Assembly (NCBI GenBank): GCA_015680685.1
Contig: MNCI01030397.1
Coordinates: 1-64,000, forward strand
Source of the DNA: Gnetum montanum
Lineage: Eukaryota; Streptophyta; Gnetopsida; Gnetales; Gnetaceae
DNA length: 64,000 nt
Direction of reading: 5' to 3'
Made by a program: the position numbers and the translations under genes. Numbering within the stretch: position 1 is the first letter of the stretch; every line of letters begins with the position of its first letter. Below, one piece after another: positions 1 to 11,490 of the stretch. The notes under the pieces were generated by a model, which made no database searches, had not been told where the DNA came from, and saw nothing but the letters and a program-made list of their open reading frames with translations.

Positions 1-727
1 AGGCCTAGCTTGTCAATGACAGAGTACAGGTCAACATTTGTTACTGCACCATCATCGACATGCACTCTATGGATCGTGCACTGCCCAACATGTATGCTAA
101 TGGATAGTGGAGCTATAGTGACTTTCCCTTGTTTGGGTTGACCTTGACTACATCATCATGAAATGTTGAGGATGTTGAACCTAATTCCTATGGTGCAAGG
201 GGAAACATCATTGCAAAATTATATAGGCTGGTGTGTGCACTTATATAGGCTTTAGAAGGATTAGTGCTGATGCAGATGCACTCATGCATCTTGAGATGCA
301 TCAAAAGGAATACATTGATGGGCATGCATCAATGTAGCTAACTTAGTAATGCTTCATCATCAATGCTACATCAAGCTCATCAACCTTCTTTCTTAACATA
401 TAGTCAAAGCATGAGAACACATCTTTTGATGCTTTCCCCATTTTGCAAAAAACTGACAAAAAAATCTTAAACAAAACAGAAAAATATTATTTGATCTATA
501 TAGAACTAAAAAGAACTTGTTGAAGATATAATCCATCATAATTTTGATGATAAACTTCTATCTTCTCTAAATTAATCTAGCGTACACATTAACAAAAATA
601 TTATGGAATTAGAATACCAATCTTTACTTGACAATGACACATGAAGGTTGGTAAATTTTCCATTTAACTAAAAAGCCTTATATTTAACCATTATCACTAG
701 GCTTGATATATGCAAATACTACATGAA
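1..727. other. Gene-free stretch, AT-rich
   Basis: I see no supportable gene here. Several copies of a short atgcatc motif lie around 270-330. The stretch leads directly into a Copia RNase H remnant, so part of it may be more of the same element too decayed to read. Confidence 0.4.
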
Positions 728-1290
728 GGATACATGGATGCAAACTTATGATTTTTGAGATGCTTAAAGAAAACACAAGATCTAGGTTATATATAGAAAA
801 TGCAAAATTAAAATTAAGAGGAAACATTTTACTCCAAATTTTGAAGAAGATGAAAACGTATCTTACTGTACATCTAAATATGTCACATATTTAGATTTTT
901 CACCTATTTCATGGAAGTTAAAGAAGCAAAATGTAATGGCAATCTATTTATCTAAAGCTAAATATGTAGAAGTGTAGAAAGCTAGCAAAGAAATTGTGTA
1001 GTCTAGAAAACTTCTCTATATTGTTGGAAATAAAGTATTGAATTATATTTCGACATTCATATTTCCATTAAGATAACATAAAATCTACACCATGATATGT
1101 CAAACCAGTATGATGTAAAGATTCATAAGATTAGAGAACCCATGCAAAACACATAATATATTTGGTAGTAATTCCAAACAAAGATCAAGTTACAAATATT
1201 ATGAAAAAGCATCTTGGTGAGAAAAGTACAAAAGTTCCCAACAAAGATGTCTTTGGAATAATGTTTCTAATAAGCTTTATCACTCTATAA
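728..1290 (+). pseudogene. Copia-type retrotransposon RNase H remnant
   Basis: This is a decayed 3' end of a Ty1/copia pol gene. In family order I can read GYMDANL (728), then SPISWKLKKQNVMAI and LSKAKYVEV (about 895-975), then PNKDQVTNIMKKHLGE (about 1177-1224). These correspond to the usual copia RNase H signatures: a GYxDAD block, an SW.SKKQ..VA block, an AEYVA block, and the KDQ.AD.FTK block that ends pol. Two TAG stops follow the third block, and the blocks lie in different frames, so this is a pseudogene. No matching LTR or upstream reverse transcriptase is readable nearby. The family call rests on the order and spacing of the motifs. Confidence 0.75.
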
Positions 1291-2039
1291 AGATAATAGC
1301 AGCATATTTAAAATATAGACTTTAGTATGTTAAAAATAAAAACTCATGTTGAAAGGAGAATTTGATTGCATTATATCTACAATATGGATACTAATATGGC
1401 ATTGTTGATATTGGTAGACAAAAAATTTTATGATTGTTAATGTTTTTTGTACTCACATAGGCTTCTTCTAGCTTCAATTTTGACATTTTGCAAGCTTCTT
1501 ATAAACGTCAATATTTCTACCTATAAATTAAGCATTCACTATGGATTAGTTGTTGATCTAATAAAAGGTATTTTTCTTTTTAAGAATTTAATTTCTTATT
1601 TATTTTCAAACTAGCTTTGTTATTTTCTCTTGTTAACTATTTCATTTTGTGACATTGTGATGCTACCAAAATGATATAGTAAAAGTAACCAGTATTTGTT
1701 AGTTCATTTAGAAGTATAGTTATGTTAAATAGTTCTTTACATGTTATATGGTAGTTATCTTCTTATGCTATTGAAGAAAACATTTCAACATTCAATATTA
1801 GAAAATCCATAAATGTACCTTGTAAATGTTTGATATTTTAAAATAAAATAAACTGGCATAAGAAGAAGATAAAAAAGTATTATTACTCAAGCCACAATGC
1901 TCATACTACTAAGCAAGTTCTAGGGTTTGATAGATGGGCAAAAGCCAAACCTCTACGAATAGCTTTATGTACTATTAAAAAGAAAAAATCTAATTAGATT
2001 ATGTTTAATTAATTCATAATTATACTAAAAATTCACTAG
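1291..2039. other. Gene-free AT-rich stretch
   Basis: I find no gene, repeat pair or RNA here. It separates the copia RNase H remnant from a truncated LTR end. Confidence 0.4.
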
Positions 2040-2180
2040 CTTAAAGTGGGAAGACAATGATCTCAAACTTAACATGAATTACCAGTATAATAACATTGTC
2101 CATTTGTAGATTATGATTTGGTCATGTGTTGGCACTCATGACTTATATGGTAGAATGTTGGGATACTCCACCACTCATCA
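2040..2180 (+). repeat. Truncated LTR 3' end (R/U5) of the TGATGAG gypsy group
   Basis: The stretch from the gtgggaagacaatg motif to CCACTCATCA matches, in order, the last part of the LTRs at 41356-42271 and 56016-56873. Shared landmarks are the gtgggaagacaa box, a degraded 'tcatgcgt...cttatgatt' box, a tatggt...gt..gg.gta box and the terminal CTCATCA. The next bases (atggtaaatgctatt) sit where the primer binding site would be and no longer match it well. The 5' part of the LTR is missing. Confidence 0.6.
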
Positions 2181-2246
2181 ATGGTAAATGCTATTTTAAG
2201 AATTCGTATTATGAATCATTCATGTGCTTAAGTAGAGGAACTTGAT

Positions 2247-3702
2247 TCCTTAACTTCTTTGTACTCTCGTGAAGTTGATTTTGAAGAGCTTTTGAAATAT
2301 CACAATGCTCCATTGCTTGGTAGATTAGATAGGTGGAGAGACTATCATCTACAACAAGAAATCCTCTTCAAGAATAACAACGTATGTGTGCCAAAGTGTG
2401 ATTTTAAATCAAGAATTTTGAATGAAAAGCATAATTGTAATATGGATGGATACATGGATAAGACAAAGATCTATGAACTTGTGAGAAAGAGCTAATATTG
2501 CCCCAAGTATGAGAAATAATCTAAATAAATTTGTTAGAGTGTCTTGTTTGTGAAAGATTCAAGGGAGGTAAGGGTATTGCTAAACATTATTTGTCTTTAC
2601 CAATCCTTAATGCTTCATGGGAAAGCATCTCTATAGATTTTATTTGTGGGATTCTCAAGACACAAGATGGTCATGATTCTATTATTATTATTTTTGATAG
2701 ATTCACTAAAATGGTTCATATTTCTTCTTGAAAGAGAAGTAATGATTCATCTCATGTTGCTTGTATTTCAAAAATGTTGTAAGATTACATGGTATTCCAT
2801 TGAATGTTGTAATTGATAGAGATGTTAAATTTACAAGCCATTTTTCAAGGTCATTATGGAAATTTTTGGATAGAAAATTATCTTTTTCTAATGCCTATCA
2901 TCCACAAGATTGATGGTTAAACTAAATTTGGAAATAAATCATTGCTAAAAATTTTGAGATGTCATTGTGAGGATGAGCCCAATAGATGGAAAAATATTTT
3001 GTCACATGTTGATATAAGTATAATAATTCTTATTATTCAAGCATTAGGAAAAGTCCATTTTAAGGAAAACTATAGTTATGCTCCTAGGATGGCAAATGAT
3101 TTGAGAAAATTTAATGATTGTGTTCAAATTTTGTGAAAATCATGCAAGACTTGCATAAGTAAGTGAAGAAATAACTTCTAGGCAAGACAAAAGAAGTCTT
3201 TGCTACAAAGAACTTGGGAAAGAGGAAGGTGATATTCAATGTTGATTATGTATGGCTCCATTTGGGCAAGGAGAGATTGAAGAATGTAAACTTCTCCAAG
3301 CTCAAGTCCAAGAAGATTGGTTCATTTTAGATCAAGATTAAAGTGAATGATGATGCATATGATCTTGATCTTCCTAATCATTTTTCATTTTCTTATGTAA
3401 TTAATGTTTCATATGAGTCATTTCCATGGTAAAGTGCTTACTTTTGACTTGGAGGAAAGTCTTGAGATAGTTAAAGATGTACTTGAAGATCAAAATACAT
3501 CCAAACCATCAAGGAAACTAGTTGTGTTGCAAGAAAGAAACCATATAAGCATAAGGAACCAAAAGACGCATGAGCATTTGTTACATCAGAATGATAAGGA
3601 ACTTGAAAATGAAATTTTGTTTTATGAAAAATATTTTTCTTTTTTCAAGTTCTCAATGTTATCCCAAGTGTTCAACCAACTTGAAAATAAGTTTCAATTT
3701 TA
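2247..3702 (+). pseudogene. Ty3/gypsy integrase and pol C-terminus (decayed)
   Basis: This is the integrase end of a Ty3/gypsy polyprotein, broken into several frames. Around 2410-2550 there is an H2C2 zinc-finger-like region (KHNCNMDGYMDKTKIYELV, later CLVCERFKGGKG). The catalytic core follows: SISIDFICG with the first aspartate (about 2630), FDRFTKMVHISS (about 2694), then [19 protein letters not shown] and AYHPQD (about 2812-2910), matching the second aspartate block. The C-terminal part reads VWLHLGKERLKN (about 3250) and DDAYDLDLPNHFSFSYVINV (3350-3410), the usual post-integrase region of gypsy elements. Many stops and frameshifts are present. A purine-rich tract and an LTR follow directly. 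Confidence 0.85.
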
Positions 3703-3715
3703 AAAATGGAAGAGA
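3702..3715 (+). promoter_or_regulatory. Polypurine tract before the 3' LTR
   Basis: The purine-rich run aaaaatggaagaga lies directly before TGATGAGG. This is where second-strand priming of an LTR retrotransposon would start, and it supports the LTR boundary at 3716. Confidence 0.55.
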
Positions 3716-4567
3716 TGATGAGGACATCACCTAGCCCATGTGTCATTCTCAATGAAATGTTTTGTGTGTTTCTTGTTCTTTATATGTGTTTTAGATTTGT
3801 TTGTAGTAACTCATTGTGTTTTTGTGTGTTTTGATATGTTTGAGAATGTTTCAAGCTTATTTTGATGAGTTCAAAGGGTTCTAGAATATATGGGAACTTG
3901 TTTGAAGATGTTCAAATGTTCCAATTCTCAAAATGAAAATCTTTATTTTTGGCCTTGTCAAAATAGATGTCTCCTCTTTAGATAAGACATCTTATTTAGA
4001 GTATAGATGTCTACCATACAAGTTATACATCTCCTGTACAAGCTTGTAACTCTGGAGAGATGTCTACAACAATTTCAAGGTGTCTTCTCTAGACCCAAGA
4101 TGTCTACATCACTTGCAAGATATCTTCTCTATGAACTAGTTACTCTTGGGTGGGACATCTCCTATTCCCCAAAGATGTCTTGTCCAACCATGGGACATTA
4201 TTTTGTGAATTAGAAAAGACTCAAAATTTTAATTTTAAATGTCAAGGTAGGGCAAGGCCATAAGGAAAAAGCATAAATAGACCTATCAAACATTCATTTT
4301 GACAAGAGGGAGAGAACTTGTGGAGAGAAGAGAAAGATCCAAGAGAGACCAAGAGAGAAGTGAATAGAGAGTGATGTTGAGATCCATTTGAGTATCCATT
4401 GTTGTAAGGCTTCATAAACATTTTTTGTATGTGTGTGTTGTATTGGATCTTGAGCACTTTTCTATCCTTGACATTTTCTTCTAGCATTTTATATTTTTCT
4501 TTCATTTTCTAGCAAGACTAAAGAGTTGTTTCTTCAATTTTGGGTTATTAAGGCTAGGTCATCATCA
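3716..4567 (+). repeat. 3' LTR of the gypsy element (about 852 bp)
   Basis: The LTR is proposed from the polypurine tract on its left, the inverted ends TGATGA...TCATCA, and a TATA-like gcataaatag at 4271-4280 with a purine-rich transcribed region after it. The second LTR is not in the window, so the right edge rests only on the terminal TCATCATCA. The upstream part holds an unusual array of agatgtct-type motifs, listed separately. Confidence 0.5.
3967..4192 (+). promoter_or_regulatory. Array of agatgtct/gacatct motifs upstream of the LTR TATA box
   Basis: About ten copies of an 8-base motif, agatgtct or its near reverse complement gacatctc, lie in roughly 225 bp. Examples are at 3967, 3985, 4005, 4057, 4097, 4155 and 4174. 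They end about 80 bp before the TATA-like gcataaatag. This is the U3 position, where LTR enhancers sit, so I infer a promoter array. Confidence 0.5.
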
Positions 4568-4829
4568 TACTTTCTATTTAACTAACTTACATATGTGTTT
4601 AGGATTATGTTTTACTCCTTCCAATAAGAGATTCCATGTTTTTATTCATTTTATTTCTTGAAAATACCATCCTTGTTCTTTTGTATCTTTAAGAACTGCT
4701 TTGAAAATTTTGGTTTGCTCAGTTTCTAGTAGATTGTAAATATAGCTAATGAATTAACAAAGAGCTTTAGTTTCTAATGGGAGTGAATCACATTCCAAAA
4801 GTAACATATGATAAGGTGTGTGTACCTTC

Positions 4830-6640
4830 ACCTTCAATTCATCTAAGAGAAACTAAGGCTTGGCACCCATACTATACATCCATACAAAATTTGCTTCCTT
4901 CCAAGCTCATAGTTTGAATGATTTACATTTATTTTAATAGCATATAGATCCCTAATTCCTCCTACTATTCTTTCCTTGACATAGTTATCCCATTTGTAAT
5001 TACTTGTATATTGGAGACCGAAATATAGATCTAAATGTCAAAAAGAGTTCACTATTTCTATATTTGTAGCTCCAAAATTAAAATTAAAATTTGTATTTCT
5101 TGTACCCCATATCATCATTTTTGTTTTTTCCACATTGACTTGAAGGCCAGAATAAAAACAAAAATTTTCAAGAATTTGCAATATATTTTGCATACCTTTC
5201 TCAAAAGTAGCAATTAAAGCTACATCATCTGCATAAAGTAGTAGGTTCAATGCATGGGATCTAATCTTCATAGTATGCTTATGATTTACTATACAGATTT
5301 AATCTTGCAACTTGTCAATAATGAGGCCAAAAAAGAGTTAATGTTAAATGACAACCTTGCTTCATATTAGTGACTCCAATATTGATCAGAAACTGAAAAT
5401 TTTCCTATGAATCCTTATCTTTAAGCTCAATGATGACTTCTTTGTATAACTTTTCTATTACTATTATAAATTCTGTAGAGATCTCTAAACTATTTATGTG
5501 GAATCAAAACTTTTTATGGATCACTAAATCATATGCCTTTGTAAAGTCGACAAAGGAAATAAAAAAAAATTAAGCTTTTTACAACTTCCATATAATATCT
5601 AAGTGTAACTAAGTGGTTAATTGTGGAATAGTTTTGCCTAATACTAGCATGACACATTACTCTTATGTTATTATCTTCTGGCCAAGTGCTAATGTCTTTT
5701 TTCAAGAATAGTGCCTAACTTAGCGAAAGTATTACTTACAACTATCATACAATAGTTATTCAAATTATTTTTATTACATTTTTTATATAAAAGTACTACC
5801 TTGTTGACTTTTCATTGATGATCCAAGCCATTATTCATAACCAAGTTTAGTTCATGAAAAATTTCTTTATGAATAGAAGTCCTTGCTCATTTAAGATATT
5901 TAGCATATAAATCATTAGAATCAATAATGCTAGTTGGCAATCTATTAATCCCTTTTGTTATTTCCTTCCAAGTAAATTAAATAGAATCATGATAAGAATT
6001 AAAATAGTAATTAATAGCTTTTCTTGAAAAGAGAGTATTGTACAATGCACAAATTTCATTAAAAGAAAAATTAAGTGATGGAGAGACTTTGCTTTCAAAA
6101 TATTTCCAAAAAATTTTAGGTTTCTTTTTAATCATGTATGCAAAATGTTCTTATTGTTCTCTAACAAAAATTCTCTTCTTTTTCCTAATTAAACATTTGT
6201 ACTACATAATCAAATTTTATCTTTTATTTATATTATCTATTTTAATGCCTCTTCTAGCCTACACACAATTATTATTAAACTAATTTTTCTGAGCATGAGT
6301 CTTGTAAACATTAGCAACCTATTTAGTTGCCTCTATTCCTATTTGCTTCAACTCCTTAACATGTCCTTCAACATTTCACTCATTATGTACCACCTCATTA
6401 TATTTTAATTTACCCTTTGATGTGATTCTCATTTGGTATATTTTATTTTTCTTCTTCTTTTCAACATTGTGAAACACATTGATTTGTAACAAAAAGTCTA
6501 AATGATGATGACATGATTCTATTAACTCATCTTCTACTTTAGATTTTGTGATATACTAAATATTTGTAATAGATGATAAAAGCAAATCAATACATTAGTT
6601 ACATCATAAAATTTTTTGGAGCAAGTAATTCCTTAATTGA
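4830..6640 (-). pseudogene. LINE (non-LTR) reverse transcriptase remnant
   Basis: Reading right to left on the minus strand, the blocks occur in normal LINE order. There is a KIFWKYFESK segment (about 6100), EITKGINRLPTSIIDS (about 5950) and FVDFTKAYDLVIHKKF (about 5540), which is the first RT aspartate block. MKQGCHLTLTLFGLIID (about 5345) follows, then the catalytic LLYADDVALIATFEKG (about 5230) with YADD intact, then FCFYSGLQVNVEKTKMM (about 5150) and QILYGCIVWVP (about 4880). Stops and shifts are frequent. The endonuclease end is not clearly readable and I see no poly-A tail, so the edges are approximate. Confidence 0.82.
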
Positions 6641-6848
6641 CTTTTCATTCTTTTAGCTACACGAGGGATTTTTTGCATTGCAATGGAAACAATGAAAGAG
6701 CAAAGAAGGTTTTGTCATGCCAAAAATTCAAGATTTTTGTAGCAAGTACTTCATCAAGTGATTTTTTATTCTTTTGGCTACATAAGGGATTTTCTACATT
6801 GCCATAGACACAATGAAAGACTAAAGAGGAATTTTTCACACTCAAAAT
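6612..6848. repeat. Tandem direct repeat, about 118-bp unit, two diverged copies
   Basis: Copy one runs about 6612-6732 and copy two about 6733-6848. Both carry gcaagta, ttttcattcttttagctaca (with small changes), gggatttt, cattgc and acaatgaaag in the same order. Open frames across them come from the repeat and show no protein family. Confidence 0.65.
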
Positions 6849-9130
6849 TGAATCAATGTATTACCATTTTTTTATTTACTTGAGTAGATTTGCTACATGA
6901 AAATGCTAAGAATGCAGTGAGACCAATGTAGTCATGGATCATGAAAGGGAAGTTGAGAAACACTAAAAATAGGGTAGGGTAAGTTAGTGCATTACTAACC
7001 CTTCTTGACACCACACAAATGGTAATAGTTATAGCAATAATAATAACAATAGTAATCCTTGTACATTTGATTTGTTTGAAAGTAGTAATGAAACAATTCA
7101 ATCTCACTAGGATTTAAATGCAAGGTTTGTTGGTCTTACATACCAAATGGTAATTTCAATCTATAAAACCTTATTTGACCTTGCATAGCCATTTGGAAGA
7201 GGTTAAACTTTAGCTTATCCATTGGCCCTTTAGGACCTTGCCTTAGCAAGATGAGCATTGAGCCTCTAGATGATTCTTATACTGCTTGAACCACTATTAG
7301 TAGGATGAGCATTAAGCCTTTGGGTGTTGATACTTATGCTCATAGTGTGAATTTGTATGACGTTTTTACATGTTTTTCCTTATTTTAAACGTAAAATACT
7401 TTGAAATATTTCAAACTCAAGTTTTAAAAAACTTAAAAAAATATTTTAAATACCATTATGATGGCCTATAAGATTTTTCCAAAGCATCATTAATTAACAC
7501 TATTAGTTTAGCCATTATCAAATAGGAAAGGGAGAAGGTAAAATCATTGAATGTATTTGCTTCTTGAGAGGTGCAACCCTCCCTCTATACATTTAGGGCA
7601 TTTGCTTTAGATTCTCTTGTTGACTTTGTTGAAAAAAAGATTCTATTCATATACTTACTTTTCCTAAAGAATGAGTTGTCCACAAAAAGTTTACTAGAGC
7701 ATATAAAGTAGCATGTTATTCCAAGTATTTCTTTGCTTGTTGCATGAAGTTGTTGTAAAGTCGATGCTTGCATGATGAATACTAGAGCTAGATTGAGCAC
7801 AATGAGGATAATGCCCTACCTCTTTCTATTAATGCTATAGAAACTAATCAACTTTTAATACAATTAAAAACTAGTATTCTTTTAGGAAGTATTTCTTTCC
7901 TCTTTATTACTTATATACAATGTTGGTAGAAATATAAATGATTTCAATAGCAAGTGTGGTGTTGAATGAGTAATTAAAATTAAACTTCAATAGAAAAATA
8001 TGCTGAAACTTTAATGAAATTTGGAAATATTATTTAGGCTGAAAAAAAATTCTCTTTGGAAGAGACTTGGGGATTTTAATTTATGGATTATATTATATTA
8101 GAAAGATGTTTATAAATTTGACATGCATAGGAAATATTTACAAATAAAATGTTTTAAACATGTTAGGGAAAAATTTCATGACAAGCAAGGTTGGACATCA
8201 AATTCACATTCTGACTTATGCTACCTGAATCACTGTTATGCAAGTTATTAATTCAAAAACAAAAAATCATTATATATTATTAATTTCAACAAACATCTCA
8301 TGCAAAATTTATTGGCTTATTGGTAAGGTGCTATAACCACGTTTTAGCCATAGTAATACAATGGTTTCCTGATTTCACTATCATTTATATTTAAAAAGCA
8401 TGGATTACAGTTTAGTTTGTTTTAGTATCAGCAATAAAAATTACCAATCACTAAACTCAAAATAACTAAAAAGTTTTAATTCACCGGTTATTTTATTATT
8501 TTTTAAACATATAATAAAGGTAATCATGAATAATATTTATATCCTGGTAAAATGTAGGGCAATTAGTCATCTAGGGGAATTGTGAAGGCAAACATAAACC
8601 TGGAAAAAATTAGGAAAACATAATTACATCTCCATGAAACTTTCAGTTCGCTTTGGCTTCAGGAAAAGGCACTTGGGGGAGGAAAAAGGCACTTTGAAAA
8701 AATAACTTCCTTTCACAAGGAAAGAAATGGCCCGAATAAATAAATATATTTGTTTATAGTGTTCTTCTACGCTGTTACACCTGCTCCTCTTTGCTTTTTT
8801 TATTACCGCCACCAATAGCTTTAAAGACAAGGGAAAGTATCTCGTCTTTAATTAACAACAGCAGAAACGGGAATATATGATACTGTTTTGTTCGCGCAAT
8901 CTTTTGAAACATCTTGACTTCCCAATATATATTTAATTTTTTAAAGTAACATCAAAAAAAGACTTCTTTGTCAAAAAAGACAGCAGTTAGTGCTTAACAC
9001 GATGGAAAAGCTGATTTATAGTGCATGTAATCATCATCTTATTTCCTTGTATCTAAACTAGCTTAGTTATATATATTTATAATATATATCTATAAATTGG
9101 CCGATAGAATCGTATAAGATTACAAGTAAG
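6849..9130. other. Long gene-free AT-rich stretch
   Basis: I see no gene. An 18-base phrase, aggatgagcattaagcct, occurs at about 7302 with a close variant at about 7246. A few gcgttac-like and TATA-like words occur by chance. Short open frames (for example 7585-7800 minus and 8624-8830 minus) show no domain. Confidence 0.4.
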
Positions 9131-9158
9131 AAGTTCTTTGACTAAAAAATTTCACGAC

Positions 9159-9220
9159 TTCTGGACGAAGAACAAGATTTAAAAACCCAAATTTTCGTGC
9201 CTTCTGGACGAAGAACAAGA
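9159..9220 (+). repeat. 20-bp direct repeat upstream of the LRR pseudogene
   Basis: The sequence cttctggacgaagaacaaga occurs at about 9159-9178 and again at 9201-9220. It belongs to the repetitive upstream region of the LRR relic. Confidence 0.75.
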
Positions 9221-9279
9221 GTTCTGTACCTTATTTTTCCTAAGGATGGGTTTTCTGAAAAAACAAATCCATGAATTAG

Positions 9280-9364
9280 GGTTATGCACAAAGTTGCGTT
9301 ACTGAAATGGCCTCTCTCGAANGGTTATGCACAAAGTTGCGTTACTGAAATGGCCTCTCTCGAA
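9280..9364. other. Probable assembly artefact: exact 42-bp duplication around a single N
   Basis: Bases 9280-9321 and 9323-9364 are identical, with one N at 9322 between them. This is what results when two contigs with overlapping ends are joined without merging the overlap. The true sequence probably has one copy. Confidence 0.8.
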
Positions 9365-9510
9365 TTTTAATTACACGTCAGCGTTATTCACAAAGTTGTG
9401 TTACCGAAATAGCGTATATGGAATTTTACGGGCCGTGGAAAAGTCAACGCTGGTCAGCGTTACGCACAAAATATTAGCGTTACCGATTTCTCACTGGTAA
9501 TGGCCTATCG
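9281..9510 (+). repeat. Degenerate repeated motif in the region before the LRR relic
   Basis: The motif gttatgcacaaagttgcgtt, followed by a ctgaaatggc-like end, recurs with changes at 9281, 9324, about 9383 (gttattcacaaagttgtgtt) and about 9459 (gttacgcacaaaatattagc). The second copy may be only the assembly duplication. The others are genuine diverged copies, spaced about 60-80 bp apart. Confidence 0.55.
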
Positions 9511-9531
9511 GCCAAACCAAACAAACAAACA

Positions 9532-9613
9532 AACAAACAAACAAATTAAATATATTTAACCTAATTTTATATAACAAACAAACAAATTAAATATATTTAA
9601 CCTAATTTTATAT
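9532..9613. repeat. Exact 41-bp tandem duplication next to an (aaac)n run
   Basis: A unit containing ttaaatatatttaacctaat occurs at 9532-9572 and again at 9573-9613. It adjoins an aaac microsatellite at about 9514-9545, which is a likely source of slippage. Confidence 0.75.
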
Positions 9614-9865
9614 AGTGAAAGGTAGAAACTTTCATAAAAGTTATTTGAGGATAGGTGACAGTTGTAATGGGTTGCCGCTGTTTTCATAAATAAAAAGAAT
9701 AATGCAAAGCAGTGGGTGTCTCCCATGGGAATTTGTTGAAGATGATGATTAAAAGTTGACAACAGGCAATACCCTTTGAAAATAGGGCATCTTTCCTATG
9801 AGTATACAAATCTGGGAATAGTCTTAACCATAGAGCAATAATGAAGTTTAAATTAAAAAAAAAAG

Positions 9866-9906
9866 AATTCTCAGATTTGATATCAGTTAGATCAAATCTG
9901 AGAATT
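9866..9906. repeat. Perfect 16-bp inverted repeat (hairpin)
   Basis: The arm aattctcagatttgat at 9866-9881 is the exact reverse complement of atcaaatctgagaatt at 9891-9906, around a 9-base loop. It lies about 490 bp before the LRR start codon. No T-run follows on the plus strand, so I do not call it a terminator. Confidence 0.8.
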
Positions 9907-10392
9907 GAGAATTAACGTGGGATATTGTGGATAACTATAAGTAATCACAAGTTTTATTTTAAGAATGAAAACTAACATTAAAATGAATGTTACTGTAATG
10001 GCACCAAAAATCAAATCTGCCGAAAAGATAAACAGGAAGGTCTAAAATGGAACTCTGTAAAGTAGATACGGTTAAAAGAAAAAAACCTTTATAATAATGA
10101 AACTTTTTAAGAACAATGTTTGAATTCTATTTTGTCTGCAGCCTGAGACAGTGCTGTTTTTGTTCTGTTGCAGTGGTTTTTTGAATGAATGATGACACAG
10201 GGTTTGGTGGGCCAAGAGGATCATGCAGTCACTGTGGATTCGATGCTTACCCATAGATTCAGGAAAAAGGAGAAAGCATAATGTGCACTTAAATTTAACT
10301 TGAAGTATAAGCTCACTGTTGTGACCTATTAAATTTAACTTGATGTATGTTATTATGCAGTTCGTGTTGTGTTGTGTTTCATTCAACCTGCA

Positions 10393-11490
10393 ATGGCCTT
10401 CTCCTCTGCAAGAGTATTCTCTTTTCTCTTTGTCACCCATTTATTCCTTCTTCTTTCGCTGTGCCTCTTCTCCCTCTACTTCACCATTGATGCTCACACA
10501 ATATATGATGCAAAGGGAGCTGCAAACATGCTAAAGCTTTGATTCAGTTCAAGAAATGCATCACCGGCGATCCAATCTCTCTTGTCAAAAATTGTGTCCA
10601 AATGCATGCAATTGGACTGGCATCACCTGCTCCACCAAACATTCAGGACGGATTCAGGACGGGTTGAGGAGATATCTTTGGAAAATGAAACATTGCGGCT
10701 CTGTGTCTCCCCACCTCTCCAACTTATCATTTCTGCACTATCTTGACATTTACGGCAACTCTTTCTCTGGTACAATCCCACCATCCCTTGCACACTGGGT
10801 AGGCTTAAGTTGTTAGAATTATGCATTAATGAATTTGAAGGTGAGATTCCTTTTCAGTTAGGAAATCTTTCTTCTCTGCAATTCCTTTATCTTTGTGGTA
10901 ATTCTTTGAGTGGTGAGATTCCTGAGTCTCTTGCCAAACTCCAGGCCCACAAGGAGTTCAATGTTTTCCAAAACCATTTGAATGGACATGTCCCTTCCTA
11001 GTTGGAAGAACTCCAGACTGCAATTGCTTGACCTTGTGGAGAACAACATTCACGGTGTCATTCATGCTCAGCTGTGCAACCTCTCTTCTCCCTTCATCAT
11101 TTTTCTGGGTCTTGAGTTTAATCATTTAACAGGCTTCATTCCTTGCTCATTTGCTTGCTCATTTGTGAATCTCTACAGTCTCACCAAGTTGTATCTCTTC
11201 CAAAACAATCTTGCAGGAACCGTTCCACCCTGCTTAAGCAACCTCACCGCTCTTAGGGATCTAGATTTAGATAATAACAGGGTCCTCTTCCTGCTTGGAT
11301 TAGCAACTTTAACAAATTACAGTATTTGGGTTTATTTGTAAACGAATTCACTAGTAACATTCCAGAGTCATGGCGCAATCTCACCCAACTCCAAAGCCTT
11401 GAATTGTCTGATAACAGATTGTCGGGAAAGCCACCTTCATGGCTGGGACACTGCACTCAACTCACTCAACTCACGTATTTGAATATAACC
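10393..11490 (+). pseudogene. LRR receptor-like protein/kinase gene relic (ectodomain only)
   Basis: The start codon at 10393 opens a frame with a hydrophobic signal-peptide-like N-terminus (MAFSSARVFSFLFVTHLFLL). A frameshift follows near 10535. The next frame shows the plant LRR N-cap: ALIQFKKCITGDP, then ACNWTGITCS (about 10600). After it come leucine-rich repeats of the plant extracellular LxxNxLxGxIPxxLxxL type, such as GNSFSGTIPPSLAHW (10755), GNSLSGEIPESLAKL (about 10900), NNLAGTVPPCLSNLTALRDL (about 11205) and SDNRLSGKPPSWLGHCTQL (about 11408). At least four frame changes and several stops break it. The sequence stops resembling LRR at about 11490, and no transmembrane or kinase part follows. 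I infer a 5' fragment of an LRR-RLK or receptor-like protein gene. Confidence 0.85.

Noticed and set aside
10072-10440. 122-codon minus-strand open frame
   Set aside because: It overlaps the start of the LRR relic on the opposite strand, has no domain-like pattern and ends in a run of hydrophobic and Lys residues from AT-rich sequence.
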